From SLFT01 sp964493075 (lineage in GTDB: Bacteria > Hydrogenedentota > Hydrogenedentia > Hydrogenedentales > CAITNO01): a DNA stretch of 9,158 nucleotides. This document shows, piece after piece, positions 1 through 6,210 of this stretch. The stretch covers positions 1-9,158 of the forward strand of contig CAZBNU010000170.1 of NCBI GenBank assembly GCA_964493075.1. Direction: 5' to 3'. Positions within the stretch are counted from its first letter, which is position 1. Every line of letters starts with the position of its first letter. The position numbers and the translations under genes were made by a program. The notes beneath the pieces were generated by a model that saw nothing but the letters and a program-made list of their open reading frames with translations, was not told where the DNA came from and ran no database searches.

Positions 1-686
1 GCGGCATGGGTCTGCCAGGGTGCTTCCGGCAGATAGGCGCTGACCAAGGCAATGCGGCCTTCTTCCAGAGCGGATTTCCAACTTTCCGGGAACGGCCACG
101 ACACAATCCCTTGGGGTAGCATGACAACCGTATTGCCGCCGTCCTTTACGACAGTATCATGGGCAGCGTGGTCTACGCCTGCCGCACCGCCACTCACCAA
201 CACCTCCGCCTTTTGGATAATTGCCAATGCCGCTTTTTGTGCCGCTTTGACACCCCGCTTCGAGGGGTTCCGCGTTCCCACCACTGCCCCCGCGGTTTTG
301 CGCAATAAACCCGGATTACCCTTGATGAACAATACAGGCGGCGTTCCTTCTCCAAGATAATGCTTTAGCGACTGCGGATAGGCTTCTTCAAGGACATGCA
401 CCATTTTCAACCCCTGGTGCCGCGCATATTCCACCTGCCTATCTGCCTCTTCAAACACATCATCACTGCACTGATTAAGCAGCACGGCAATGGCATTGTC
501 CCACATGACAATAAGACGAAACCGGGTTTGCTGTCGTATCACCCTGAGCACAGACAACTCCAAACCAAACTGCTGAATATAATTGATCAGCCTGTTTACA
601 CGGGTATTGCCCATGCCCGGAATCATGCCTAGCCCTAGAACAGTAGCGTATTCATCAGCATTAAATTTATTGTTGACTTCTGACAA
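1..686 (-). CDS. dprA: DprA/Smf-family DNA-processing protein, 3' end beyond window
   Basis: DprA binds incoming single-stranded DNA in the cytoplasm and loads RecA during natural transformation; many non-competent bacteria also keep it. The visible 228 codons show an N-terminal helix-hairpin-helix-like segment (GMIPGMGNTRVNRL, about residues 20-33), a linker containing EAYPQSL (about 101-107) and PPVLFIKG (about 116-123), then the start of the Rossmann-like domain with VVGTRNPSKRG (about 135-145), VSGGAAGVDHAAH (about 164-176) and GGNTVVMLPQGI (about 183-194). These match the order and spacing of the family. The start chosen is TTG at 686-684: the frame is closed upstream, and an AAGGGGA ribosome-binding site lies 8 bases before it. 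The next in-frame ATG would cut into the helix-hairpin-helix. The gene begins 20 bases after the DUF4838 stop on the same strand, so co-transcription is likely. The C-terminal part, including any DprA winged-helix domain, is outside the window. Family assignment is firm; a role in competence is only inferred. Confidence 0.9.
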   Translation of the reverse strand, partial: MSEVNNKFNADEYATVLGLGMIPGMGNTRVNRLINYIQQFGLELSVLRVIRQQTRFRLIVMWDNAIAVLLNQCSDDVFEEADRQVEYARHQGLKMVHVLEEAYPQSLKHYLGEGTPPVLFIKGNPGLLRKTAGAVVGTRNPSKRGVKAAQKAALAIIQKAEVLVSGGAAGVDHAAHDTVVKDGGNTVVMLPQGIVSWPFPESWKSALEEGRIALVSAYLPEAPWQTHA

Positions 687-694
687 ACTACCTA

Positions 695-701
695 TCCCCT
701 T
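695..701 (-). promoter_or_regulatory. Ribosome-binding site supporting the TTG start of dprA
   Basis: On the minus strand AAGGGGA sits 8 bases before the TTG codon at 686-684, a normal spacing. It begins a few bases after the stop codon of the upstream DUF4838 gene. It supports TTG over the internal ATG codons. Confidence 0.6.
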
Positions 702-706
702 TTATG

Positions 707-3247
707 CTATCTATTTACCTGCACTTCGATTTCGTGTATAAATGTTTTTGAATGGCCCGGTTCGAGCATGACAGGTTTAGCCCAGACTTCGGCTTCCAGG
801 TCGTTCAGGTAATCGGGGAAGGCATAGAGCCAGGCGAAATCCACTTCTTCGTCCGGGAAGCGCTGGATAATCTCCACGCCCTTGTCGCCGGCAAGGCGCC
901 ATTCGCCTTTGGGTGCGTCGGTGTCCATATATTTCTCGCCTTCGCGAAGTCCGGCTATGGCGGCCTTCAAATCGCGTTCCACATGCTCACCGCGCCGGTT
1001 TTCAAAAACAACACGCACGGAGTCCAAGGTTCCTAAATCAAAATTGGTATGGGTGCGCACAATGGTTTCACGGACACCACCGCCAAGATTCTCCAGCGTG
1101 GTAGCAATCTGAATCACGGGTTTGTTCTCGACCAGAGAAATTTTGCGACGGATAAGCCAACTACCGGTATCCACCAATAACGTGATGCTACTGGGCTGCT
1201 GTTCCTCAATGGCAAACTGGTAGAACATACCGTCAATGTCATAAATGCCACCGATGCGTGTTTCCTCGCCACCACAGAAGGGGAAAAACAGGTTGCGGGT
1301 GATGTTGTAGCCTGTGACACATTTTCCTGTGGCGCGGTCTGTGATGCGAAGCACCCTGCCGCCGAGGAAGGGGACAATGTCCGCTTCAAGTGCGTCGTTC
1401 TGTATGCGCGGCGCTTCAAGGGGCAGACTCAACGCCAGTCCCAGCATCATGAGTTGGTCCGGGTCGCCTTGTCGCTCGCGGATAGCCTGAAAACCATGTG
1501 CTTTCATGCGATCCAGAAAAACGCTTATCTCATCAAGGGGCGCTAAGGGCCCGTTAAACAGTAGTGTCTGATTTTCAATGCGGTACCCATTACGCGGGAA
1601 TGTATAGGCATAGGTCAGGGGCATTCGCGCCACACGAACCCGTTCCAGCAGTTCTTCATCCTCAGCAACAGCCGCTTCAGCAGCATCAAAAAGCGCCACC
1701 GACCGTTCAAGCACCTCATCGGTCAGGTATCCCTGCGCGGGATTGGTATAGAGATGGTGGTGAATGTTTTCCTTTTCCACCTTACCTTCCAGCAAGGTGA
1801 TGTACTCGTAGAGTGGCGTTGCTGCAGCGCCATAGTAGCCGTTAAGAAAATCACGCATGATCGCGTTGGCATCCTGGTCAGGGTTCCAGACCAGTTTCAT
1901 GCCGTACCACGGACGCAGCAGGCTCCATTCGCCACCGCCGCCGCCATGCCCCATACCCTGCAGATAAATGCCTTCCACACCAATGTCCCGGTAAAAGCGC
2001 ATATCGGATGCCATCGCCCGGAAATTGGGAAACGGATTGTAGTAGTGCGCAAAATCAACAATGTAATGCCAGATGTACAGATGTTTCGTAATCTCGGACC
2101 ACTTCATGGCACGGCGCTTATAATCGGCATCCAGGGGACAGGTGGCGATGGGATGGCTGTCGCAGGTAGGGAACATGTGACACAACCACACGGCGATATT
2201 GGGATGCATCTTCATGTCCTGCGGCGGTTCTTCGGTATACATGTAAGCCAGTGTACCAATCAGTTTTTCGGGATACACCTTTGAAGTACGCTCGGCAAGC
2301 TGATTCAGAAACCAGTACTGCGTGCCGCCTAGCGTGCCGTATTGCTCGTTTATGGCCCTGCACTTTTCACATTCGCAGTAGTTGTAATAATCCATCTGGG
2401 AGAAATTGTGCTGCCGTGCGTTGGGTTGCTCCACCATGCGCTTCAACATCTTTTCCGTCACAATCTCCAGCACATCGGGGTTGGTCAGACACAGTTGGGT
2501 TTCATGGCTGCGCCGCACACCGCCAATTTCAGAAAAGTATTCCGGATGGGTTTCGAAATATTCTCCCGGAGATACATACCTGAAATAACTGTGACAACGC
2601 CCATCATGAATATGCTGAATACCAAAAGGGTGTTCCCCGTCACCACTACCGGAATTATCGCGCATCCGTATTCGGAAGGCTTCATCCCCGCCCGGCCACG
2701 CATAACTGGTGTGTCGCCATTGAAAAGCAGGGACGAAGGTTTTGTCCACCTTCGGCAACGGCACGTCATTCAACTGCGGGACATGGGTGACGCCCGGCGC
2801 ATACCAACGCACACCGAGGTAAGTCTCCAGAAAATCATACACGCCATACAACGTGCCCGCCTCCGGTGTGCCAGCGATAAGCAGATGTTTACCTGCTGTT
2901 CGTATGATATAGCCCTGTTCGCCAAGATCAGCGATATCTGGTTCAATTCCAAGAGACGCTGTAACTTCCCCAAATCCCAGCACAATCATGAAATCGCCTT
3001 CGCCTTGCGTCACAATGGGCAAACTAACTCCGGTGCTTTTCTTCACGTATGACTGTAACTCCTCCGCCGCATATTTTTCCGATGGACTGGCGACATCGGA
3101 GATACATATTGTGTAATCGCTTTTCCCCTGACTGAAAAGATGGGTGGGTGGCTCTGCATAACCATGAAGAACACAAACGGGATAGAGCACCACACTAAGT
3201 AGGAACAGCAACATCACCCTGTTGACTTTCAAGTATTTACACGCCAT
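707..3247 (-). CDS. Secreted DUF4838 protein with glycosidase-like N-terminal domain
   Basis: This 846-residue exported protein probably acts on, or binds, carbohydrate outside the cytoplasm; no substrate can be read from the sequence. Residues 1-31 are a signal peptide (basic start, hydrophobic core around 11-24, likely cleavage after GYA). Residues about 44-160 resemble the accessory domain that precedes GH20 and GH67 catalytic barrels (SPSEKYAAEELQSYV, then YGVYDFLETYLGVRWYAPG). Residues about 205-475 are the DUF4838 core: ETHPEYFS, CLTNPDV, a CECEKC cluster (Cys291, 293, 296) and the helix KLVWNPDQDANAIMRDFL. A C-terminal region of about 280 residues has FLGGRVLRI and looks beta-rich, like a mutarotase-type sandwich. 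An unusual GHGGGGGEW run lies near 434-441. The ATG start is preceded by GGAGGT at 7 bases. The gene diverges from the lactonase-like gene and is followed closely by dprA. Family call is confident; hydrolase activity is inferred, since DUF4838 catalytic residues are not established as far as I know. Confidence 0.88.
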   Translation of the reverse strand: MACKYLKVNRVMLLFLLSVVLYPVCVLHGYAEPPTHLFSQGKSDYTICISDVASPSEKYAAEELQSYVKKSTGVSLPIVTQGEGDFMIVLGFGEVTASLGIEPDIADLGEQGYIIRTAGKHLLIAGTPEAGTLYGVYDFLETYLGVRWYAPGVTHVPQLNDVPLPKVDKTFVPAFQWRHTSYAWPGGDEAFRIRMRDNSGSGDGEHPFGIQHIHDGRCHSYFRYVSPGEYFETHPEYFSEIGGVRRSHETQLCLTNPDVLEIVTEKMLKRMVEQPNARQHNFSQMDYYNYCECEKCRAINEQYGTLGGTQYWFLNQLAERTSKVYPEKLIGTLAYMYTEEPPQDMKMHPNIAVWLCHMFPTCDSHPIATCPLDADYKRRAMKWSEITKHLYIWHYIVDFAHYYNPFPNFRAMASDMRFYRDIGVEGIYLQGMGHGGGGGEWSLLRPWYGMKLVWNPDQDANAIMRDFLNGYYGAAATPLYEYITLLEGKVEKENIHHHLYTNPAQGYLTDEVLERSVALFDAAEAAVAEDEELLERVRVARMPLTYAYTFPRNGYRIENQTLLFNGPLAPLDEISVFLDRMKAHGFQAIRERQGDPDQLMMLGLALSLPLEAPRIQNDALEADIVPFLGGRVLRITDRATGKCVTGYNITRNLFFPFCGGEETRIGGIYDIDGMFYQFAIEEQQPSSITLLVDTGSWLIRRKISLVENKPVIQIATTLENLGGGVRETIVRTHTNFDLGTLDSVRVVFENRRGEHVERDLKAAIAGLREGEKYMDTDAPKGEWRLAGDKGVEIIQRFPDEEVDFAWLYAFPDYLNDLEAEVWAKPVMLEPGHSKTFIHEIEVQVNR

Positions 3248-3254
3248 TTTAGGT

Positions 3255-3260
3255 ACCTCC
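3255..3260 (-). promoter_or_regulatory. Strong ribosome-binding site of the DUF4838 gene
   Basis: GGAGGT on the minus strand lies 7 bases before the ATG at 3247-3245. It is close to the ideal Shine-Dalgarno sequence and fixes the start of the DUF4838 gene. Confidence 0.7.
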
Positions 3261-3323
3261 GGTTATGCCCCTAGATGGTTACTGTCCATACCGTTGCTTT
3301 TACTGGCAGACAGGACGATGCTC

Positions 3324-3354
3324 ATGATACCATGTAAGCGTATGTCGGTGACAA
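3324..3354 (-). promoter_or_regulatory. Candidate sigma-70-type promoter for the DUF4838 gene
   Basis: Minus-strand TTGTCA (3349-3354) and TATCAT (3324-3329) each match the sigma-70 consensus at five of six positions. The spacer is 19 bases, longer than the preferred 17, but a TG dinucleotide one base before the -10 (TGGTATCAT) gives an extended -10 that could compensate. Transcription would begin near 3317, leaving a leader of about 70 bases before the DUF4838 ATG. The call comes from consensus matching in the 140-base divergent intergenic region. No comparable promoter was found for the plus-strand gene. Confidence 0.3.
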
Positions 3355-3373
3355 ATGCGAAACTAAAACACTG

Positions 3374-3379
3374 AAGGAG
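3374..3379 (+). promoter_or_regulatory. Ribosome-binding site of the lactonase-like gene
   Basis: AAGGAG lies 8 bases before the ATG at 3388. It supports that start over the internal methionines at residues 11 and 18. Confidence 0.6.
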
Positions 3380-3387
3380 CCCCCCTG

Positions 3388-4257
3388 ATGATGTATTTAC
3401 TTTGTATCAGCAGTATCATGCTGCAAGCAGACCAAGCGATGACAGTGGGCGAAGTAGAACTTGTGGCGGATGGCTTTATGTTTACGGAAGGCCCCGTCTG
3501 GGTGGATGCTTCCGACACACTACTCTTCAGCGATATCCCCGCCGACACCATATATGACCAGAACAAGGCCGTTTTCAGAAAGCCCAGCGGGCAATCCAAC
3601 GGACTGACCCTGGACGGCGAAGGAAGGCTTATTGCCTGTGAGCACAAGAATCGCCGTATAACGCGCACGGAAAAGAATGGCGATATCACCGTGCTGGCCG
3701 ATACATATGAAGGCAAACGCCTGAACAGTCCCAACGATGTGGTGGTGCGATCAGATGGGATTATCTTTTTCACTGACCCGCCTTATGGGCTTAAAGGAGG
3801 TCTGAAAGGGCCGGATGCGGAACTCGATTTTTCGGGGGTATACAAGATTGACGCAGACGGCACTTTAACCCTTTTGATGAAGGACTTTATCAAGCCCAAC
3901 GGTCTGGCATTAAGCCCTGATGAAAAAGTTCTGTACATCGCAGATACAGAGGGCAAACATATTCGGGCATTTGATGTTACAGCAGAAGCTAAACTCGAGA
4001 ATGGTCGCATCTTTTGCGAACTTGGTTCTCCTGACGGCATGAAAATGGACGTGAAAGGCAACGTGTGGGCAACAGCTTCGGACGGTGTCCGCATCTATAG
4101 TCCACAAGGCGAGCTGCTGGAAACCGTCTTATGCCCGCAAATGCCGGCCAACTGCGCGTTTGGCGGGAACGATTCCCACACGCTGTTCATCACCGCCCGC
4201 ACCGGACTTTACAAAATACAAACCGTCAATGCGGGAATACGTACTGTCAACCACTAA
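3388..4257 (+). CDS. SMP-30/gluconolactonase/LRE-family protein
   Basis: Family members are six-bladed beta-propellers that use one divalent metal ion to hydrolyse sugar lactones such as gluconolactone to the aldonic acid. The 289-residue product has the expected landmarks: EGPVW with Glu35, SPNDVVV with Asn116, FFTDPPYGL (127-135), KPNGLALSPDEK with Asn171, and SPDGMKMDVKGNVWA with Asp216. Glu35, Asn171 and Asp216 correspond to the family's metal ligands, so the active site appears intact. The start is ATG at 3388, with AAGGAG ending 8 bases earlier; a second ATG follows immediately. The first 15 or so residues are mildly hydrophobic (MYLLCISSIMLQ) but do not make a convincing signal peptide, so location is uncertain. 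The gene diverges from the DUF4838 gene and converges on the EF-hand gene. The SPND and DPPYGL motifs are typical of the bacterial gluconolactonase-like branch. Exact substrate is unknown. Confidence 0.9.
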   Translation: MMYLLCISSIMLQADQAMTVGEVELVADGFMFTEGPVWVDASDTLLFSDIPADTIYDQNKAVFRKPSGQSNGLTLDGEGRLIACEHKNRRITRTEKNGDITVLADTYEGKRLNSPNDVVVRSDGIIFFTDPPYGLKGGLKGPDAELDFSGVYKIDADGTLTLLMKDFIKPNGLALSPDEKVLYIADTEGKHIRAFDVTAEAKLENGRIFCELGSPDGMKMDVKGNVWATASDGVRIYSPQGELLETVLCPQMPANCAFGGNDSHTLFITARTGLYKIQTVNAGIRTVNH

Positions 4258-4273
4258 ACATAAAAAAAGAAGC

Positions 4274-4318
4274 TGTAGGCTGGGTGAAGCGGATGCGGAA
4301 CCCACCTTTTATGCTACA
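4274..4318. terminator. Hairpin between convergent genes, possible bidirectional terminator or REP-like element
   Basis: On the plus strand GG-c-TGGGT (4278-4285, one bulged C) can pair with ACCCACC (4300-4306) around a 14-base loop. TTTT follows directly at 4307-4310. On the minus strand the same stem is followed, after a gap of about nine bases, by a run of seven T (4262-4268 read in reverse). TGTAG (4274-4278) and CTACA (4314-4318) could form a competing or outer stem. The element sits exactly in the 69-base gap between two converging genes, which fits transcription termination in both directions. The stem is short and the loop large, so it is not a textbook intrinsic terminator. The bases TGGGTGAAGCGGATGCGGAA also resemble, from memory, a dispersed palindromic intergenic repeat seen in many bacteria. 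Only one copy occurs in this window. Confidence 0.35.
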
Positions 4319-4326
4319 ATAAATAC

Positions 4327-6099
4327 TTAGAACGGTGCGGGCATGTAGCCGTCTTCTGTATCTCCGGCAACGTAATAACAGCGTGAAGGTGCATTATACA
4401 ACTGGATAATGCGTAGCAATTCAGGCAATGTGATGCGCCAGTCGCCAAGGTAGTCCGCATTGTGGGGCGGGCCGTCTGTAGGTCCTTCCCCGACATCATA
4501 GCCATCCACAGTGATCGCATTCACATGATAGGCACCGCTGTTATACAACTGAATGATTCGCAATAACTCACTGAGTGAAATACGCCAGTCGCCATTGGTG
4601 TCCGCCGTGTGCGTGAATTCCGGTGTAAGCATTTCAACAAGCATTGTGGGCACCATACCGCCACTATGCCGTACCCCCTCGTCCGTGGTGAACCCCACAT
4701 GTCCCATAATGGAAACCATGCCGGAAGCGTCCGCAGGCGGCACCAATTCATAGGATAATGCCGCAGGAAACAGGGGGGCTTCGTCTTCCCAGACAATCGT
4801 CATCTTGTTGCCACCCGGAACAGATTCCACGGCCACCTGCGCGGTACCCTTGTTATGAACAGCGCCAACAGCCCACCCTTCGGGCAGCATTTCGGTAATA
4901 CTGAACCGTGTAATGGGTTCAAGGCCAAATTTGTTGGAGGTAATACGGACCAGCAACGGTTCGCCTGGCACAAAGAAATTCCCTGCGACCGTACCGACAA
5001 TTTCCCGGCTAAACTCTATGACCACATCAGAAGGCACCGCAGCCAGATAGGCCAGCCAATGCTCCAGTTCATCCCAAGTAATCAGGCCGTCACCATTAAT
5101 GTCAAGAGCCATAAAGAGACGTTGTGGCAATGCAATGCGACTGCGTATCTCTTCATAGGAAAGGGCATTGTCCCCGTTGACATCCAGTATGCTGAACAGG
5201 CGTCGCAGCAATGCCAACAGATGTTCGGAAAGCATATCATCTGTCGGATAGGGCAGCACACCCCAATCCTCATCTATGGGTAACACCTCCAGATCGTCAC
5301 AATAAAGAACACCATCGCCATTATAATCCACCATGGCCAAGGCTTCTGGCGGCAACATACCGTTCAAGTCTTCAGGGCTAATCGCCCCATCCTGGTCGAG
5401 GTCAATAATGCGAATGATATCGAAGGGCAAATCAAGCAACAACGCCAGCACTTCATCTTGGTCTGCGCTCTCGCTATCGTCGCGATCCAGAACAGCAAGC
5501 AGCATCGCCGCATACTCTGGTCCTGCCAACGTCTCTAATTCGTCAAAGGTAACGACATCATCCCCATCCACATCCAGGAACAACATGGCCGCGTAAGCCA
5601 CAAAATACATCATGTCCGCCGATCCACATGCGTCTTCTCCCTCACCATGGGCAGGCGGCACCATGAAGTAGGCATAATCTTCGCAGTCAATGACGTTGTT
5701 TCGGTTGATGTCAAAATGGATGAACATTTCCGGCGTCAGATACCCTGAAGTTTCTTCGTACTGAATGAGACCGTCCCCGTTGGTATCCATGTATCCCATC
5801 ACATCCACGCCAAGCAGATTAACAGCGCCAGCAACCTCAGCAGGAGACAACCGCCCATTAAAGTTGGAATCAAGCAGCATGAACATCATGGAGTCCATAT
5901 CAGGATAAACAACACGAACCTCAGACAGAAACAGTTGTCCGTCATGGTTCGTGTCCAGCAGCAGCACCACGATCTCAGCCAGTGCAGGCACCACATCTGG
6001 AAGCGGACACGGCTCGTCCCCCAAGGCAGGAGTGCTCTGAAGCATGATGGCTCCTGCCAACAACACAGACAAAACAAACAGCATATACCTGTTTTTCAT
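4327..6099 (-). CDS. Secreted multi-EF-hand protein with dockerin-like tandem tail
   Basis: This 590-residue exported acidic protein likely binds several calcium ions; its role is unknown. Residues 1-28 are a signal peptide (MKNRYM, hydrophobic core, cleavage likely after PALG). Ten EF-hand-type loops begin at Asp49, 77, 105, 130, 176, 205, 233, 258, 306 and 333, for example DTNGDGLIQYEE and DINGDGLITWDE. Residues about 356-494 form a beta-rich domain (FFVPGEPLLVRITS, ITEMLPEGW, FPAALSYELVPPADA) like bacterial surface Ig/DUF11-type repeats. Residues 500-590 hold two copies of a DWRI-x-L-x-ELLRIIQLYN unit ending in a DGY element. The start is ATG at 6099-6097, because it gives a clean signal peptide; an in-frame GTG at 6132-6130 would add 11 residues and has no better ribosome site. 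Both starts have weak Shine-Dalgarno sequences (GGAT 7 bases before the ATG). The RND gene ends 111 bases upstream on the same strand with no clear terminator between, so co-transcription is possible. Cell-surface or matrix location is inferred. Confidence 0.85.
   Translation of the reverse strand: MKNRYMLFVLSVLLAGAIMLQSTPALGDEPCPLPDVVPALAEIVVLLLDTNHDGQLFLSEVRVVYPDMDSMMFMLLDSNFNGRLSPAEVAGAVNLLGVDVMGYMDTNGDGLIQYEETSGYLTPEMFIHFDINRNNVIDCEDYAYFMVPPAHGEGEDACGSADMMYFVAYAAMLFLDVDGDDVVTFDELETLAGPEYAAMLLAVLDRDDSESADQDEVLALLLDLPFDIIRIIDLDQDGAISPEDLNGMLPPEALAMVDYNGDGVLYCDDLEVLPIDEDWGVLPYPTDDMLSEHLLALLRRLFSILDVNGDNALSYEEIRSRIALPQRLFMALDINGDGLITWDELEHWLAYLAAVPSDVVIEFSREIVGTVAGNFFVPGEPLLVRITSNKFGLEPITRFSITEMLPEGWAVGAVHNKGTAQVAVESVPGGNKMTIVWEDEAPLFPAALSYELVPPADASGMVSIMGHVGFTTDEGVRHSGGMVPTMLVEMLTPEFTHTADTNGDWRISLSELLRIIQLYNSGAYHVNAITVDGYDVGEGPTDGPPHNADYLGDWRITLPELLRIIQLYNAPSRCYYVAGDTEDGYMPAPF
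4330..4602 (-). repeat. Two-copy dockerin-like tail repeat (DWRI...ELLRIIQLYN...DGY)
   Basis: Residues 500-548 and 549-590 of the EF-hand protein are two copies of one unit, 49 residues apart. Each has an EF-like loop in which Trp replaces the usual Gly at position 6 (DTNGDWRISLSE, DYLGDWRITLPE), then the helix ELLRIIQLYN, then an aromatic segment ending in T-x-DGY. The second copy has Leu instead of Asn at loop position 3, so its calcium binding is doubtful. The protein ends on Phe, nine residues after the final copy's DTEDGY begins. The C-terminal position is like dockerins and sorting tags; a role in anchoring or secretion is inferred. Confidence 0.7.
5068..5235 (-). repeat. EF-hand super-repeat, half module C (two loops, no Cys)
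   Basis: This segment encodes about residues 289-344 of the EF-hand protein. Two loops begin at Asp306 and Asp333, 130 and 128 residues after the first two loops of module B. The third and fourth loops and both framing cysteines are absent, and the chain then enters the beta-rich domain. Confidence 0.65.
5293..5628 (-). repeat. EF-hand super-repeat, module B (four loops, one Cys pair)
   Basis: This segment encodes residues 158-269 of the EF-hand protein. It opens with Cys158, has loops starting at Asp176, 205, 233 and 258, and carries Cys267 at position 10 of the fourth loop. Loop steps are 29, 28 and 25 residues, almost the same as module A. The second loop (DRDDSESADQDE) has lost the usual glycine at position 6. 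Confidence 0.75.
5677..6009 (-). repeat. EF-hand super-repeat, module A (four loops, one Cys pair)
   Basis: This segment encodes residues 31-141 of the EF-hand protein. It opens with Cys31, has loops starting at Asp49, 77, 105 and 130, and carries Cys139 at position 10 of the fourth loop. Loop-to-loop steps are 28, 28 and 25 residues. Module B repeats the same plan 127-128 residues later. Confidence 0.75.
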
Positions 6100-6210
6100 A
6101 GCAACATCCAATACCTGTAATAAGTACAACACAGAAAGGCAACACCCGCCACTGAGCGCAAAACAGGCTGCACTTCTCTATACCAATTCTACCACACTGC
6201 TGCCGAGGTG

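Noticed and set aside
52..632. Plus-strand open frames at 52-360 and 396-632.
   Set aside because: They overlap dprA on the opposite strand, whose motifs are clear; they show no family signal.
2342..3052. Long open frame on the plus strand opposite the DUF4838 gene (236 codons).
   Set aside because: It lies wholly inside a well-supported gene on the other strand, has no recognisable domain and no ribosome-binding site, and reads like a frame shadow.
707..3247. Calling the DUF4838 protein an alpha-glucuronidase.
   Set aside because: Only the N-terminal accessory domain resembles GH67/GH20 proteins; GH67 catalytic motifs were not recognised in the core.
4327..6132. Longer version of the EF-hand protein starting at GTG 6132.
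   Set aside because: The extra 11 residues (GTG-encoded LYLLQVLDVA type) would put hydrophobic residues ahead of the basic MKNRYM signal-peptide start, and no ribosome-binding site precedes the GTG. It remains possible.
6100..6210. Possible promoter or terminator between the RND and EF-hand genes.
   Set aside because: Only a lone TATAGA-like -10 without a matching -35 and no stable hairpin with a T-run were seen, so I call nothing here.
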